DNA of 64,000 bases from Fretibacterium fastidiosum (GCF_964642095.1 NZ_OZ209244.1:2232001-2296000); one strand, 5' to 3'. Numbered from the stretch's first letter, positions 1-8,731 are shown. The notes: generated by a model not told the origin, from the sequence alone. Made by a program: numbers and translations.

Positions 1-698
1 TCGATCACCCCGACCATGGGGTTGAGGCTGTAGAGCAGGCGCCAGCGGTCCGGCACCACGGAGCTGGAGAACCCCACGGGCGAGACGTAGAGGCCGAACT
101 GAACCAGGAACGGGACGATGTAGCGAAAGTCCCGGTACTTCACGTTCAGGGCCGAGAGCCAGTAGCCCACGCCAAGCGCCGAGAGCGTCGCCAGGAGGAA
201 GAAGAACGGCATCAACAGGATGGCGGGGGAAGGAGCGAAGCCGTACCACAACATCAAAAGGCCCAGAAGGGCCAGCGAGATCAGGAAGTCCACCGCGCTC
301 ACGATGACCGAACTGGTCGGCACGATCAAGCGCGGAAAGTACACCTTGCTGATCAGGCGGGACTCCGCTATCAGGGAGTTTGAGCTCTCCTGCATCGCGT
401 TGGCAAAGTACTGCCACGGCAGCATCGCGGAGAACACCAGGATGGGATAGGGCACGCCCTCGCTGGGCAACCTGGCCAGCCTGCCGAACACCACGGTGAA
501 CACCACCATGGTCAGGAGGGGCCGGATCACGCTCCAGGCGACGCCGATGACCGTCTGCTTGTAGCGCACCAGGATATCGCGCCAGGCCAGAAAATAGAAC
601 AGTTCCCGATAGCGCAGAAGCTCCCGGAAAAAGGCTCCCGTCGTTCGATTGGGCTCGATGATCAGGTCGAAACCGGCATCCGTGGACTTGTCAGTCAT
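1..698 (-). CDS. ABC-2 type permease for surface polysaccharide export (partial)
   Basis: Translating the minus strand from the ATG at 698 gives a protein starting MTDKSTDAGFDLIIEPNRTT, followed by a cytoplasmic segment containing WRDILVRYKQTVIGVAWSVI and several hydrophobic segments. The RYKQT...G..W...P arrangement and spaced membrane helices are typical of the Wzm/TagG/RfbA-type permeases that move O-antigen or teichoic-acid-like polymers with an ATPase partner. The 3' end, and presumably the ATPase gene, lie beyond the window edge. The start is one base downstream of the stop of the regulator gene, so the two are probably co-transcribed. Family call is firm; the exported polymer is unknown. 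Confidence 0.85.
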   Translation of the reverse strand, partial: MTDKSTDAGFDLIIEPNRTTGAFFRELLRYRELFYFLAWRDILVRYKQTVIGVAWSVIRPLLTMVVFTVVFGRLARLPSEGVPYPILVFSAMLPWQYFANAMQESSNSLIAESRLISKVYFPRLIVPTSSVIVSAVDFLISLALLGLLMLWYGFAPSPAILLMPFFFLLATLSALGVGYWLSALNVKYRDFRYIVPFLVQFGLYVSPVGFSSSVVPDRWRLLYSLNPMVGVI

Positions 699-699
699 G

Positions 700-1275
700 T
701 TACCCCGCATCCCTCACTTGCTTCTGCAGAACTCCATCCTGCTCGCCCCAGACGAACAGGGACTCCTCGGGACGCAGGGTCCCGCGCAGGGTCTCGTACT
801 CTTCCGGGGTCAGGACGAGTGCCCGAACCTTCCGTGAGATCAGGCTCTCCACCTTCTCCACAAGCTCGCCAAGATACGCCCGATCGACCGTCCCCACCAG
901 GATCAGGTCGATGATCCCGCTGTCGATCCCATGGGCGTAGTCGCCCGTGATCAACGCTGCACGCACGGAGCCCATGCGCCGGACGATCCCCTCCACCACC
1001 TGATCGATCCCCAGCACCTTGCGCACGATCCGATGCAGCTCCGGAAAGAGCGGGTGGCTCCGGCAGGCTCGGTAGGTGCGCTTGCGCCCCTCGGCAGGGA
1101 CCTCCTCCAGGAACCCCGCAGAGCACAGCCGATTCAACTCCACCCGCACGGCGTTGGTGGACTCTCCAAACTCCTCGGCCAGCCCACGAAGGTAGGACGT
1201 GACATCCGGGTTCAGGAAGAACTTCACAAGGAGCTTTATTCTCGTCTTGGATGGAATCAAAGAATCGATCATCAT
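700..1275 (-). CDS. Winged-helix regulator with nucleotidyltransferase-like C-terminal domain
   Basis: About 191 residues. The N-terminal third (FFLNPDVTSYLRGLAEEFGE, then STNAVRVELNRL) reads as an ArsR/MarR-like winged helix, and the rest (ALITGDYAHGIDSGIIDLIL) resembles the minimal nucleotidyltransferase fold in which G-D-Y/F...D.ID.ILVG residues are recognisable. Such two-domain proteins are often found at the head of polysaccharide export loci, as here, directly before the ABC permease. I chose the ATG at 1275 because a TTTACA/TAAAAT promoter ends seven bases upstream, which would make the message leaderless; a TTG at 1296 would add seven residues but lies over the -10 box. DNA target and any catalytic activity are not known. 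Confidence 0.75.
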   Translation of the reverse strand: MMIDSLIPSKTRIKLLVKFFLNPDVTSYLRGLAEEFGESTNAVRVELNRLCSAGFLEEVPAEGRKRTYRACRSHPLFPELHRIVRKVLGIDQVVEGIVRRMGSVRAALITGDYAHGIDSGIIDLILVGTVDRAYLGELVEKVESLISRKVRALVLTPEEYETLRGTLRPEESLFVWGEQDGVLQKQVRDAG

Positions 1276-1282
1276 GTGAGCA

Positions 1283-1312
1283 ATTTTATTACTCAAGAAT
1301 AGTCTATGTAAA
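1283..1312 (-). promoter_or_regulatory. Promoter of the polysaccharide-locus regulator
   Basis: On the minus strand TTTACA (1312-1307) and TAAAAT (1288-1283) are separated by 18 bp. The predicted start point falls at or next to the ATG at 1275, implying leaderless or near-leaderless translation. Read from sequence only. Confidence 0.5.
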
Positions 1313-1334
1313 TAGGCCTTAATGCCTAATCAAA

Positions 1335-1354
1335 GGGACGCCTTGCGGCGTCCC
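1335..1354 (-). terminator. Terminator after metK
   Basis: An 8-bp perfect GGGACGCC/GGCGTCCC stem with a 4-base loop lies 38 bases after the metK stop. On the minus strand it is followed by TTTGATT, a short U-rich tract, so it most likely ends metK transcripts before the divergent-facing regulator promoter region. Confidence 0.65.
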
Positions 1355-1391
1355 CTCACGTCTACCCGTCTACCAACCCTTTGTCGGCGCG

Positions 1392-2594
1392 TTAAAGTCC
1401 GGCAGCCTTGCGAAGCTCCTCTGCCCTGTCCGTCTTCTCCCAGCAGGGCAGGTGCGGCAGGTCGATGCGGCCCATGTGCCCATAGGCGGCGAGGGCCCGA
1501 TACTGGGGCCTGCGAAGGTCCAGGTCCCGAATGATCGCGGCGGGGCGGAAGTCGAAGCGTTCGCGGATGAGCTCGACGATCTTCTCGTGGCTGATCCTGC
1601 TCGTGCCGAAGGTCTCCACGTTCAGGGAGACGGGTTCCGCCACGCCGATGGCGTAGGCCACCTGGATCTGGCACTTGTCTGCAATGCCGGCGGCCACGAC
1701 GTTCTTCGCCGCATAGCGCGTCATGTACGCGGCGCTGCGGTCAACCTTCGTGGGGTCCTTGCCTGAGAAGGCGCCACCGCCGTGGGGAATCCATCCGCCG
1801 TAGGTGTCCACGATGATCTTGCGCCCCGTCAACCCCGTGTCGGCCATCGGGCCGCCCTTTACGAAGCGCCCCGTCGGGTTGACGAAGATGCGGGTGTCCG
1901 TGTCGAGAAGGGCGTCGGGAACGATGGGGTTGATGACGTGCTCGATGATGTCCGCGCGAATCTCCTTGAGGCCGGCCTCTGGGTGGTGCTGTGCGGAGAC
2001 GACGATCGTGTCCGCGTGAACGGCCTTGTGCCCCTCGTAGCGGAGGGAAACCTGGGTCTTGCCGTCCGGGCGGAGGTAGGGGATCGTCCCGTCGCGCCGA
2101 ACCTTGGTCAGCTGACGCGCCAGGTTGTGGGCCAGGGCGATGGGCATGGGCATGAACTCCTTCGTCTCGTTGCACGCATAGCCGAACATCATCCCCTGGT
2201 CGCCCGCTCCGATCTTGGAGATGTCCTCGTTGGAGAGCTTGTCGCGGACCTCGATCGCGTTGTCCACGCCCTGGGCGATGTCGCCGGACTGCTCGTCGAT
2301 GGCGGTCAGCACTGCGCAGGTCTCGCCGTCAAAGCCGTACTTGGCCCGGGTGTAGCCAATCTCCTTGACGATCTCGCGGGCCAGCTTCGGAATGTCCACG
2401 TACGTGGAGGTCGTGATCTCGCCGGAGACCATCACCAATCCCGTGGTGCAGAGCGTCTCGCAGGCGACGCGGCCGTTGGGGTCGTCCTTCAGGATCGCGT
2501 CCAGAACGCCGTCCGATATCTGATCCGCAACCTTGTCGGGATGTCCCTCCGTCACGGACTCCGAGGAAAAAATGAACCTGTCCTTATCTGTCAT
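1392..2594 (-). CDS. metK: S-adenosylmethionine synthase
   Basis: 400 residues, a normal MetK length. It makes SAM from methionine and ATP in the cytoplasm. Recognisable signatures are the N-terminal [20 protein letters not shown], the [15 protein letters not shown]-binding loop and [19 protein letters not shown] in the centre. The ATG at 2594 follows a GGGAGG ribosome binding site. The gene is monocistronic: a near-consensus promoter, a SAM-I riboswitch and a terminator lie upstream, and another terminator lies downstream, so expression should fall when SAM is plentiful. Confidence 0.98.
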   Translation of the reverse strand: MTDKDRFIFSSESVTEGHPDKVADQISDGVLDAILKDDPNGRVACETLCTTGLVMVSGEITTSTYVDIPKLAREIVKEIGYTRAKYGFDGETCAVLTAIDEQSGDIAQGVDNAIEVRDKLSNEDISKIGAGDQGMMFGYACNETKEFMPMPIALAHNLARQLTKVRRDGTIPYLRPDGKTQVSLRYEGHKAVHADTIVVSAQHHPEAGLKEIRADIIEHVINPIVPDALLDTDTRIFVNPTGRFVKGGPMADTGLTGRKIIVDTYGGWIPHGGGAFSGKDPTKVDRSAAYMTRYAAKNVVAAGIADKCQIQVAYAIGVAEPVSLNVETFGTSRISHEKIVELIRERFDFRPAAIIRDLDLRRPQYRALAAYGHMGRIDLPHLPCWEKTDRAEELRKAAGL

Positions 2595-2636
2595 GTTTCT
2601 GCCTCCCTATCGAAAATCAGGGCCGCCTCGCGGCAC

Positions 2637-2675
2637 AAAAAAGCGCCCTCCCTCACGCAAAACAAGGAAGAGCGC
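2637..2675 (-). terminator. Intrinsic terminator of the metK leader (riboswitch expression platform)
   Basis: Minus-strand arms GCGCTCTTCCT (2675-2665) and AGGGAGGGCGC (2653-2643) pair over 11 positions, with a few G-U pairs, and are followed by TTTTTT (2642-2637). It sits between the SAM-I aptamer and the metK start, the usual position of the terminator that forms when SAM is bound. Confidence 0.85.
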
Positions 2676-2694
2676 GTTAAAAACTATTCTCTTC

Positions 2695-2792
2695 CTCTCA
2701 TCATCCAGCCCTGCGGGCTGCTGGTATTGGCACCTGATTCGACAGGTTGCCGGGCTTCATCGGGCCAGTCCCTCCACCTCTCTTGATAAGAG
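2695..2792 (-). promoter_or_regulatory. SAM-I (S-box) riboswitch
   Basis: The minus strand carries the conserved S-box core: CTTATCAAGAGAGGTGGAGG, then GACTGGCCC, GATGAAGCCCGGCAACC, a GGTGCCAAT segment, and a closing GATGAGAG. The closing strand pairs with CTCTTATC at the start to make helix P1 (2792-2785 with 2702-2695). The aptamer lies 20 bases before an intrinsic terminator and upstream of metK, matching the classical transcription-attenuation arrangement in which SAM binding stabilises P1 and lets the terminator form. Confidence 0.95.
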
Positions 2793-2828
2793 TGTTCTCA
2801 ATAAAGTTTAAAGCCAATAACTGGGCGT

Positions 2829-2856
2829 ATTATACCGCCTCGTGCCGCCATGTCAA
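2829..2856 (-). promoter_or_regulatory. metK promoter
   Basis: TTGACA (2856-2851) and TATAAT (2834-2829) with a 16-bp spacer, both perfect matches to the sigma-70 consensus. Transcription would start near 2822, about 30 bases before the riboswitch. Confidence 0.9.
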
Positions 2857-2908
2857 GAAATTCCATAGATCGCAAAACCGGGAGTGCGGCACCCCTCCGA
2901 TCGACGGG

Positions 2909-3505
2909 CTACTTCGAGTACAACTCCACCGCCAGAATCTCGTTGACCTCAATGGGGAGCTCCTCTCGCATAGGCTCCCGGATCAGCTTGGCGCTGAACT
3001 GGTTCTTGTCCTTCTCAAGGTAGGGCACGCTGAAGGAGGCCAGCCCCTGGAAGTTGTTCTGGAAGGTCTCGTTCGTGCGGGACTTCTCCTTCAGGCTGAT
3101 CACGTCGTTCACCTTGACGTTGCAGGACGGGATGTCCACCTTGACGCCGTTCAGGAGAATGTGGCCATGGCTCACCATCTGGCGCGCCTGACGGATGGAA
3201 CGGGCAAAGCCGATGCGGTAGACCAAGTTATCCAGGCGGCACTCCAGGTTCTTCAGGAGGGCAACGCCGGTCATCTCCGTGCTCTTCTTCGCGATCTTAA
3301 AGTAACGGGCAAACTGACGCTCCAGGATGCCGTAGTAGGCCTTGATCTTCTGCTTCTCCATCAGCTGGAGGGCGTACTGCGACACCTTCTGACCGCCGCG
3401 GGCGGGCTTCTTGGTGTCCACCCTCTTCATCGCCTTGGGGTGGCCGCAGACGTTGACGCCCAGGTGGCGGGACAGCTTGAAACGGGGTTCTCTCCGAGTT
3501 GCCAT
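2909..3505 (-). CDS. rpsD: 30S ribosomal protein S4
   Basis: 198 residues. S4 binds 16S rRNA early in small-subunit assembly. The S4 RNA-binding domain is clear at about residues 88-150 ([20 protein letters not shown], then [14 protein letters not shown]). The N-terminal cysteine cluster of zinc-binding S4 proteins is mostly absent; only one cysteine (NVCGHP) remains, so this is the zinc-free form. It stands alone here rather than beside rpsM/rpsK/rpoA. A GAGGGAG ribosome binding site precedes the ATG at 3505. Confidence 0.98.
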   Translation of the reverse strand: MATRREPRFKLSRHLGVNVCGHPKAMKRVDTKKPARGGQKVSQYALQLMEKQKIKAYYGILERQFARYFKIAKKSTEMTGVALLKNLECRLDNLVYRIGFARSIRQARQMVSHGHILLNGVKVDIPSCNVKVNDVISLKEKSRTNETFQNNFQGLASFSVPYLEKDKNQFSAKLIREPMREELPIEVNEILAVELYSK

Positions 3506-3575
3506 AAAGACACTCCCTCACTCAAATTTTATCTAAAACTTCAGCGGGCCCCAAGGCCCTGTTCACACCCAAACC

Positions 3576-3599
3576 AAGTTGTTAGATCATCAACAACTT
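3576..3599. repeat. Inverted repeat upstream of rpsD
   Basis: AAGTTGTT and AACAACTT form a perfect 8-bp inverted repeat with an 8-base spacer, 71 bases before the rpsD start. On the plus strand it runs into TTTTT, so it could act as a weak terminator in that direction. It could equally be a leader structure or operator for rpsD. Function not established. Confidence 0.4.
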
Positions 3600-3678
3600 T
3601 TTGAGTTTATCACCTGTCCACGAAAATGTAAAGGTCAAAAACGTCTTCCCTTCGCGATTCCTGCCCTGTAAGCCCACA

Positions 3679-3870
3679 CTAGATGCTGCTGTCCTCGATG
3701 AACGCAGGCCAGAAGTTTTCTATCGCCTCTTCGTAGGCTTCGAAGGGGGGCAACTCGACGACCTCATCGATGAGGACGTACTGCTCAAAGCCGCCCAGTT
3801 CCAGTTCTCCAACCCAGTTCTCCGCGTCACACACCTTGTTGTGCGAGTAGACGCCCGCCACGCCGTTCAC
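3679..3870 (-). CDS. Small acidic protein of unknown function
   Basis: 63 residues starting from GTG (MNGVAGVYSHNKVCDAENWV), rich in Asp and Glu, with no membrane segment and no motif I recognise. A TATAAT hexamer (minus strand of GGTATAATGATGG, about 30 bases upstream) and an AGGA-like ribosome binding site support it as a gene. It lies between gltX and rpsD. Its reading frame is not a shadow of another gene, but with no recognised family the call is tentative. Confidence 0.4.
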   Translation of the reverse strand: MNGVAGVYSHNKVCDAENWVGELELGGFEQYVLIDEVVELPPFEAYEEAIENFWPAFIEDSSI

Positions 3871-3912
3871 CGTCCTTCAGGTCCTCTGCGTTCCATCATT
3901 ATACCAGAATGC

Positions 3913-5292
3913 TCAAGAACCTCCGTTCAGGCGCGCACAGCACGCCTCCTTCCCCATGGCGAACAGCACCAGCGGCAGTGGCGGCCCCTTGTCGGCGCCC
4001 GTCAAAAAAAGGCGCAGCGGGTGGAAGAACTCGCGCCCCTTAAGACCCTGTCCCTTCATGAAGGCGCCCAGGGCGGACTTCAGGGCCTCCGGGCTCCAGT
4101 CCTCCGCCCCCGCAAGGGCTGCGGCGAGGGCCGGCATCCAGGGAGAGCGCTCCCCTTCGGGAGGTTGGGTCAAAAAGGCAAGGGCGTCGCGCAGGTCGGG
4201 CAGGAAGGGCGTCTCCTCAAGCATGTCCTCGATCAGCGGCGCGAGGCGATCGGCGCAGGGGCAGAGAGTCGGCGTCGCGGCGGCGAGGTCCAGGGCCAGC
4301 CGGGCTCCACCCCGCCGCTCCATGGCCCGCCTCTGCCAGTAGAGCAGGTGCCCTTCGTCGTGGACCGGCGAGGATCGGACGATCGCCGAGAGAGAGAAGG
4401 ACGCCGGCAGACGGCTCAGGTCCAACAGCGGCGCGCCCTCCGGCGGCGTCCAGCTCAGCGTCGCCAGGTAGGCGATCAAGGCCTCGGGCAGGAACCCCCG
4501 TTCGCGGTACTCGCGAATGGGGGTCGAGCCCGTCCGCTTGCTCAGCTTCTGCCGGTCCGGCGAGAGGACCATGGGGATGTGGGCAAAGGCCGGATGCGGC
4601 CATCCCATCCGGTCCAGGATCGCGAGTTGGCGCGCCGTGTTGGGGACGTGTTCATCCCCCCGGATGACGTGGGTGATACCCATCAGGTGATCGTCCACGG
4701 CGGAGGCGAACAGGTAGGTCACGGTGCCGTCGTTCCGCTCAAGGACGAAGTCACCGATCGAACCGGCGGGAAAGGACTGCCGCCCACGGACGAGGTCGTC
4801 GAAGGCGAGGTTCTGGTCCGGCAGCGCCAGGCGCCAGCAGGGCCGCTCTCCGCCGGCAACGCGGCGGGCGACCTCCTCAGGGGTGAGCCTGCGGCACCGC
4901 CCGTCGTACCGCGGCGGTTCTCCCCGCGCCAACTGGTCCCGTCGCAGGGCGGACAGCCGCTCCTCCGAGCAGAAACAGGGGTAGACTGCCCCGATCGCCC
5001 TCAGACGATCCATCCCGCGGCGATAGAGGGCCCCGCGTTCGCTCTGCCGGCAACTCGTGTTTGAGGGCACGCCCGGCCCCTCGTCCCAATCGAGCCCCAG
5101 CCAGCGCAGGTCGTCGATCAGCGCGGCCTCGAACTCCGGCCGCGAGCGCTCCGCGTCCGTGTCGTCGATGCGGAGGATGAAGCGCCCTTCTTCCCCTGCG
5201 GAGCGGGCACACAGGAAGTTAAAGAGCGCGGTACGCGCACCGCCGATGTGCAGCTCTCCCGTCGGGGAGGGGGCAAAGCGCGTACGGATCAC
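3913..5292 (-). CDS. gltX: Glutamyl-tRNA synthetase
   Basis: 459 residues from the GTG at 5292, beginning VIRTRFAPSPTGELHIGGAR, which carries the class I HIGH-type motif (HIGG). The second signature, KLSKRTGST, follows near residue 240. It charges tRNA-Glu with glutamate. The GTG overlaps the ispDF stop by the sequence GTGA, so the two are translationally coupled. The open frame continues much further upstream, but that part is antisense-free noise over ispDF and does not belong to the enzyme. Whether it is discriminating or also charges tRNA-Gln cannot be told here. Confidence 0.95.
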   Translation of the reverse strand: MIRTRFAPSPTGELHIGGARTALFNFLCARSAGEEGRFILRIDDTDAERSRPEFEAALIDDLRWLGLDWDEGPGVPSNTSCRQSERGALYRRGMDRLRAIGAVYPCFCSEERLSALRRDQLARGEPPRYDGRCRRLTPEEVARRVAGGERPCWRLALPDQNLAFDDLVRGRQSFPAGSIGDFVLERNDGTVTYLFASAVDDHLMGITHVIRGDEHVPNTARQLAILDRMGWPHPAFAHIPMVLSPDRQKLSKRTGSTPIREYRERGFLPEALIAYLATLSWTPPEGAPLLDLSRLPASFSLSAIVRSSPVHDEGHLLYWQRRAMERRGGARLALDLAAATPTLCPCADRLAPLIEDMLEETPFLPDLRDALAFLTQPPEGERSPWMPALAAALAGAEDWSPEALKSALGAFMKGQGLKGREFFHPLRLFLTGADKGPPLPLVLFAMGKEACCARLNGGS

Positions 5293-6446
5293 CTTGTCCC
5301 GTCCCCGTACAGCGTGGCGGAGGCCCAGCAGGTCATGGAGCCTCCAAGGCCGGGGTCCCCCGTCCCCTCGGCGGACTTCGCCTTGAGGCTGACGCAGTTG
5401 GGCAGATCCGGGTTCAAGATCGCGGAGAGTCGCTTTCGCATCTCCACAAGGTGGGGGCTGAGGCGCGGGACCTGCGCCTGGACCACGGCATCCACCCAGG
5501 CGATCGTCCACCCCGCCTCGACGACGAGGTCCACGGCCGTCTTGAGGAGCTCCATGCTGTCCGCATCCCGGTACTCCTCGCTGCTGGCGGGAAAGAGCGT
5601 CCCGACGTCGGGCAAGCCAGCCGCTCCCAGGATCGCGTCGGCGACGGCGTGGGCCAGCAGGTCGGCATCGGAATGTCCCAGGAGCCCCAAGGGGGAGTCC
5701 TCGATCAGGACGCCGCCCAGGATCAACGGGCGTTCCGGGACCAGGCGGTGGACGTCGTACCCCAGCCCCGTCCGGACGGTGGGGGCGCGCCGCCCCTCCG
5801 CGATCCTCTCCGCGATGTGCAGGTCGTCGGGCCAGGTCACCTTGAAGTTCAGGCGCTCCCCCTCCACGCAGTGCAGCTCCAGGCCTGAGGCCAGCCACGC
5901 CTCGGCCTCGTCCTTCGCGGCGGGGCCGCGTTCCCGCAAAGCGGCCATCAGGGTCGGCCTGTAGAAGGATTGAGGCGTTTGGGTCATGTAGAGGCCATCG
6001 CGATCGACCGCCTCCACCCGCTCCCCGTCGATTCGCTTGATGGCGTCCGATGCCGGAAGGACGGGGACGGCCCCAACGCCCTCGCTGGTCTCCTCCATGA
6101 GGCGGCGCATCAGGGAGATGCTGATGAAGGGACGGGCCGCGTCGTGGACCATGACGTAGTCGAAGGACGCCGCGTTAAGGCCGCTGAGGACGGACTCGGC
6201 CCGCGAGGCGCCGCCGCCCGCCAGGCGCAGCGGGATGCGGGCGCTCTGGCGCCAGGGCGGCGGGGTCACCTCGCCCCTGGGAAGGACCAGAACGATCTCC
6301 CCGATGCCCTCCTCCGCCATGGAGGCCGCCATCTCCGCGCTCCACCGCCACATCGGCCGTCCCCCCAGGAGGCGGAACTGCTTTCGCTCCCCCCCCATGC
6401 GGCTGCCGCTGCCCCCTGCCACGATGACGAACGAAAACCTCTTCAT
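5289..6446 (-). CDS. ispDF: Bifunctional IspD/IspF isoprenoid enzyme
   Basis: 385 residues. Residues 1-220 are the IspD cytidylyltransferase that makes CDP-methylerythritol (FVIVAGGSGSRMGGERKQF at the N-terminus, VMVHDAARPF in the middle). Residues 228-385 are IspF, which forms the cyclic diphosphate (GLGYDVHRL, GHSDADLLAHAVADAILGAA, AEGTGDPG). Both belong to the non-mevalonate route to isoprenoids. The fused form is known in scattered bacteria. The start overlaps the recR stop (ATGA) and the stop overlaps the gltX start (GTGA). Confidence 0.97.
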   Translation of the reverse strand: MKRFSFVIVAGGSGSRMGGERKQFRLLGGRPMWRWSAEMAASMAEEGIGEIVLVLPRGEVTPPPWRQSARIPLRLAGGGASRAESVLSGLNAASFDYVMVHDAARPFISISLMRRLMEETSEGVGAVPVLPASDAIKRIDGERVEAVDRDGLYMTQTPQSFYRPTLMAALRERGPAAKDEAEAWLASGLELHCVEGERLNFKVTWPDDLHIAERIAEGRRAPTVRTGLGYDVHRLVPERPLILGGVLIEDSPLGLLGHSDADLLAHAVADAILGAAGLPDVGTLFPASSEEYRDADSMELLKTAVDLVVEAGWTIAWVDAVVQAQVPRLSPHLVEMRKRLSAILNPDLPNCVSLKAKSAEGTGDPGLGGSMTCWASATLYGDGTR

Positions 6447-7075
6447 TTTTCCTCTCCGCTCCCATTCCCTGTGGACACGGCCGTGCGCGACTCGAGCGCC
6501 GTGTGCAGCGTCATCCTGTCGGCAAACTCGATGGAGCCGCCGACAGGCAGGCCAAAGGCCAGGCGCGAGATCTTCATCCCCTCGCGCATCCCCGGAGCCC
6601 CCCTCAACGCATCGAGGAGGGTGTAGTACGTCAGGTCTCCCTCCATGCGGGGGTTGGTGGCGATGATGACCTCCTTCGCGTCGAGCTCCCGAATGTGCGA
6701 CAGGAGGGAATCCACGCTCTCCGGGCTCAGGTCCTCGTCGTCGAAGGGGGAAACGCGGTTGTCCAGCACGTGGTAGAGGCCGTTGTAGATCCCCGCCTGC
6801 TCAAAGGAAACCAGATCGTCGATGTCCTCCACGACGCAGAGCGTTTCCCGGTCCCGCAGCGCGTCGCTGCAGATCGGACAGGGGTCCCCGCTCGATACGT
6901 TGCCGCACCTGCTGCAGACGCAAAGCTCATCCTTCAGGGTGGCGATGCGCCTCCCCAGGTCCTGAAGCTCTGCAGAATCCCTCTTTAAAAGGTAAAAGAC
7001 CATCCGCCTCGCGCTCTTGTTTCCGACGCCGGGGAACTTCGTGAAGGACAGGATCAGGTCCGCGATAGGGTCCAA
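6443..7075 (-). CDS. recR: Recombination mediator protein RecR
   Basis: 210 residues. The helix-hairpin-helix (FPGVGNKSARRMVFYLL), the four-cysteine zinc finger (CSRCGNVSSGDPCPIC, residues 53-68) and the Toprim domain (LCVVEDIDDLVSFEQAG onward) are all in order. RecR works with RecF/RecO to load RecA at gaps. The start is a TTG at 7075, chosen because the N-terminus then aligns with the family and it follows closely after ybaB. The gene sits behind ybaB as in many genomes, although dnaX, the usual third partner, is 38 kb away. Confidence 0.96.
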   Translation of the reverse strand: MDPIADLILSFTKFPGVGNKSARRMVFYLLKRDSAELQDLGRRIATLKDELCVCSRCGNVSSGDPCPICSDALRDRETLCVVEDIDDLVSFEQAGIYNGLYHVLDNRVSPFDDEDLSPESVDSLLSHIRELDAKEVIIATNPRMEGDLTYYTLLDALRGAPGMREGMKISRLAFGLPVGGSIEFADRMTLHTALESRTAVSTGNGSGEEK

Positions 7076-7084
7076 GGCCGCCGC

Positions 7085-7396
7085 CTACATTCCGAGCCCC
7101 ATGGCGCCGAGGGCACCGGTCACGCTGCCCATCCTCTGGGCGGCCAGCTCCTTGCTCTGCTTCAGCCCCTCGTTGACCGCAGCCGTGACGAGGTCCTCCA
7201 GCATCTCCCGGTCGTCGGGCTTGATGACCTCAGGGTCGATGTGTATCCCCACCAGGTCCCCGCTCCCGGTGAACACGGCCTTCACCATGCCGCCGCCCAC
7301 GCTGGCCTCCACGGTTTCCTCCGCCAGCTTTTCCTGTATCTGCATCATCTGCGCCTGCATCTTCTGGGCCTGCTTCATGATATTGTTCAGCTTCAT
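7085..7396 (-). CDS. ybaB: YbaB/EbfC nucleoid-associated protein
   Basis: 103 residues from the ATG at 7396, placed 8 bases behind a GGAGG site; an upstream in-frame start would add 16 residues with no family likeness. MKLNNIMKQAQKMQAQMMQI begins the long N-terminal helix of this DNA-binding family, followed by the glycine-rich VEASVGGGMVKAVF strand region. It binds DNA as a dimer and is commonly encoded with recR, as here (recR begins 9 bases after its stop). Confidence 0.93.
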   Translation of the reverse strand: MKLNNIMKQAQKMQAQMMQIQEKLAEETVEASVGGGMVKAVFTGSGDLVGIHIDPEVIKPDDREMLEDLVTAAVNEGLKQSKELAAQRMGSVTGALGAMGLGM

Positions 7397-7497
7397 CGAA
7401 CCAACCTCCAAGGCAAAATGTCGAGCCGGAAAACCTGAAAGCATTTTGAAAGTATAGCGTCTTTTTCTGTTCCACGCACCATAAAATACAACGAGTC

Positions 7498-7526
7498 CTG
7501 AAAAGTAACCCTGCGCCCGCTATAAT
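7498..7526 (+). promoter_or_regulatory. Promoter of nagA
   Basis: CTGAAA (7498-7503), 17-bp spacer, TATAAT (7521-7526) with a perfect -10. It is 60 bases upstream of the nagA ATG. Confidence 0.55.
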
Positions 7527-7585
7527 ACGACCGAACGACGCCCCGCAAGCGAAGGGCGCGGGCGTTCGAGAAGGGAGAGGGGGCC

Positions 7586-8731
7586 ATGAAGTTCCTGGCT
7601 GGGGAAAGGATATTGTGGGACGGCGCGATGCTGGAGGGGCACGCCCTGCTCTTCGACGACAGGGTCCTTGCGTGCCTTCCTGAGGACCGGACCGACGGGA
7701 TCGAGGCGGAGCGCGTCGAGGCCGGGGGACGGTACGTCCTGCCGGGCTTCGTCAACGTACACGTTCACGGGGCCATGGGGTACGACGCCATGGATGCGAC
7801 GGATGAGGCCCTAGACGCCCTGAGCCTGGCCATGGCAAAGGAGGGCGTCACGGCCTTCCTGCCCACCTCCGTCACCGCTCCGATGGGAGAGATCGACGCC
7901 GCGGTGCGCGCCGTGCGCCGGGGCATGGGGCGCACCCTGCCCGGCGCGGCCATCCTGGGGATGCACCTCGAAGGACCGTGGATCGACGAGGCCATGCGGG
8001 GCGCGCACCCTGCGGCCTTCATCGGCCGCTCTCCGGACGTCCCATGGGTGGCGGAGCGCGCGGACGTCCTGCGCATCGTCACGTTCTCGCCGACGCTGGA
8101 CCCACAGCACTCCTTCACGCGCAGCCTCAGGGGGCTGGGCATCGTCCCCTCCCTGGGGCACACCACGGCGGACTTCGACCTGGCGCTCTCCGCCGTGCGG
8201 GCGGGGGCGCGTTCCATCACGCACCTGTTCAACGCGCAGCGCGGCCTCCACCACCGAAGACCGGGGATGGTCGGGGCCGCGGCGGTCTCCGACGCCATGT
8301 GCGAGTTCATCGCGGACGGACGGCACGTCGTGCCGGAGCTCTTTGAGCCCGTCTGCCGGCTCATCGGGACGGACCGCCTCATCCTGATCACGGACTCCAT
8401 GCGCGCGGCGGGCCTGCCCGACGGGGACTATCGCTTCGCAGGCGGCGTCGTGATGGTCCGGGACGGCCTGCCCGTCAACGGCGACGGGACGATCGCGGGG
8501 AGCGTCCTCACGATGAATCGCGCCCTCAAAAACTTCCATCAGGCCACGCGGCGCCCCCTGTCCGAGCTCTCGGCAACGGTCTCGCGGAACCCGGCCCGCC
8601 TCCTGGGCCTGACGCGCAAGGGGGAGCTTGCAGCCGGAATGGACGCGGACATCGTCTGTCTCGACGACGATTTCAACGTCAGGGCGACCTTCGTCGAGGG
8701 CCGTCAGGTCTTCGGCGCATTCGGCGCATAA
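7586..8731 (+). CDS. nagA: N-acetylglucosamine-6-phosphate deacetylase
   Basis: 381 residues, normal length. The amidohydrolase metal site is visible as VNVHVHGAMGYDAMD near residue 57, HLEGPWI, the later GHTTADFD and THLFNAQRGLHHRRPG histidines, and ITDSMRAAG. It removes the acetyl group from GlcNAc-6-P, feeding amino sugars from cell-wall recycling or host glycans into glycolysis. No nagB or sugar transporter is adjacent. The ATG follows GGGAGAGGGGG. Confidence 0.95.
   Translation: MKFLAGERILWDGAMLEGHALLFDDRVLACLPEDRTDGIEAERVEAGGRYVLPGFVNVHVHGAMGYDAMDATDEALDALSLAMAKEGVTAFLPTSVTAPMGEIDAAVRAVRRGMGRTLPGAAILGMHLEGPWIDEAMRGAHPAAFIGRSPDVPWVAERADVLRIVTFSPTLDPQHSFTRSLRGLGIVPSLGHTTADFDLALSAVRAGARSITHLFNAQRGLHHRRPGMVGAAAVSDAMCEFIADGRHVVPELFEPVCRLIGTDRLILITDSMRAAGLPDGDYRFAGGVVMVRDGLPVNGDGTIAGSVLTMNRALKNFHQATRRPLSELSATVSRNPARLLGLTRKGELAAGMDADIVCLDDDFNVRATFVEGRQVFGAFGA

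Noticed and set aside
1782..2786. Long plus-strand frame opposite metK
   Set aside because: Mirror of high-GC coding sequence; no ribosome site or motif. Similar long mirrors opposite aspS, lon, valS and dnaE were dropped for the same reason.
5293..5898. N-terminal 200-residue extension of glutamyl-tRNA synthetase
   Set aside because: It is a low-complexity Arg/Pro/Gly frame lying over ispDF; the HIGH motif sits right after the GTG at 5292.
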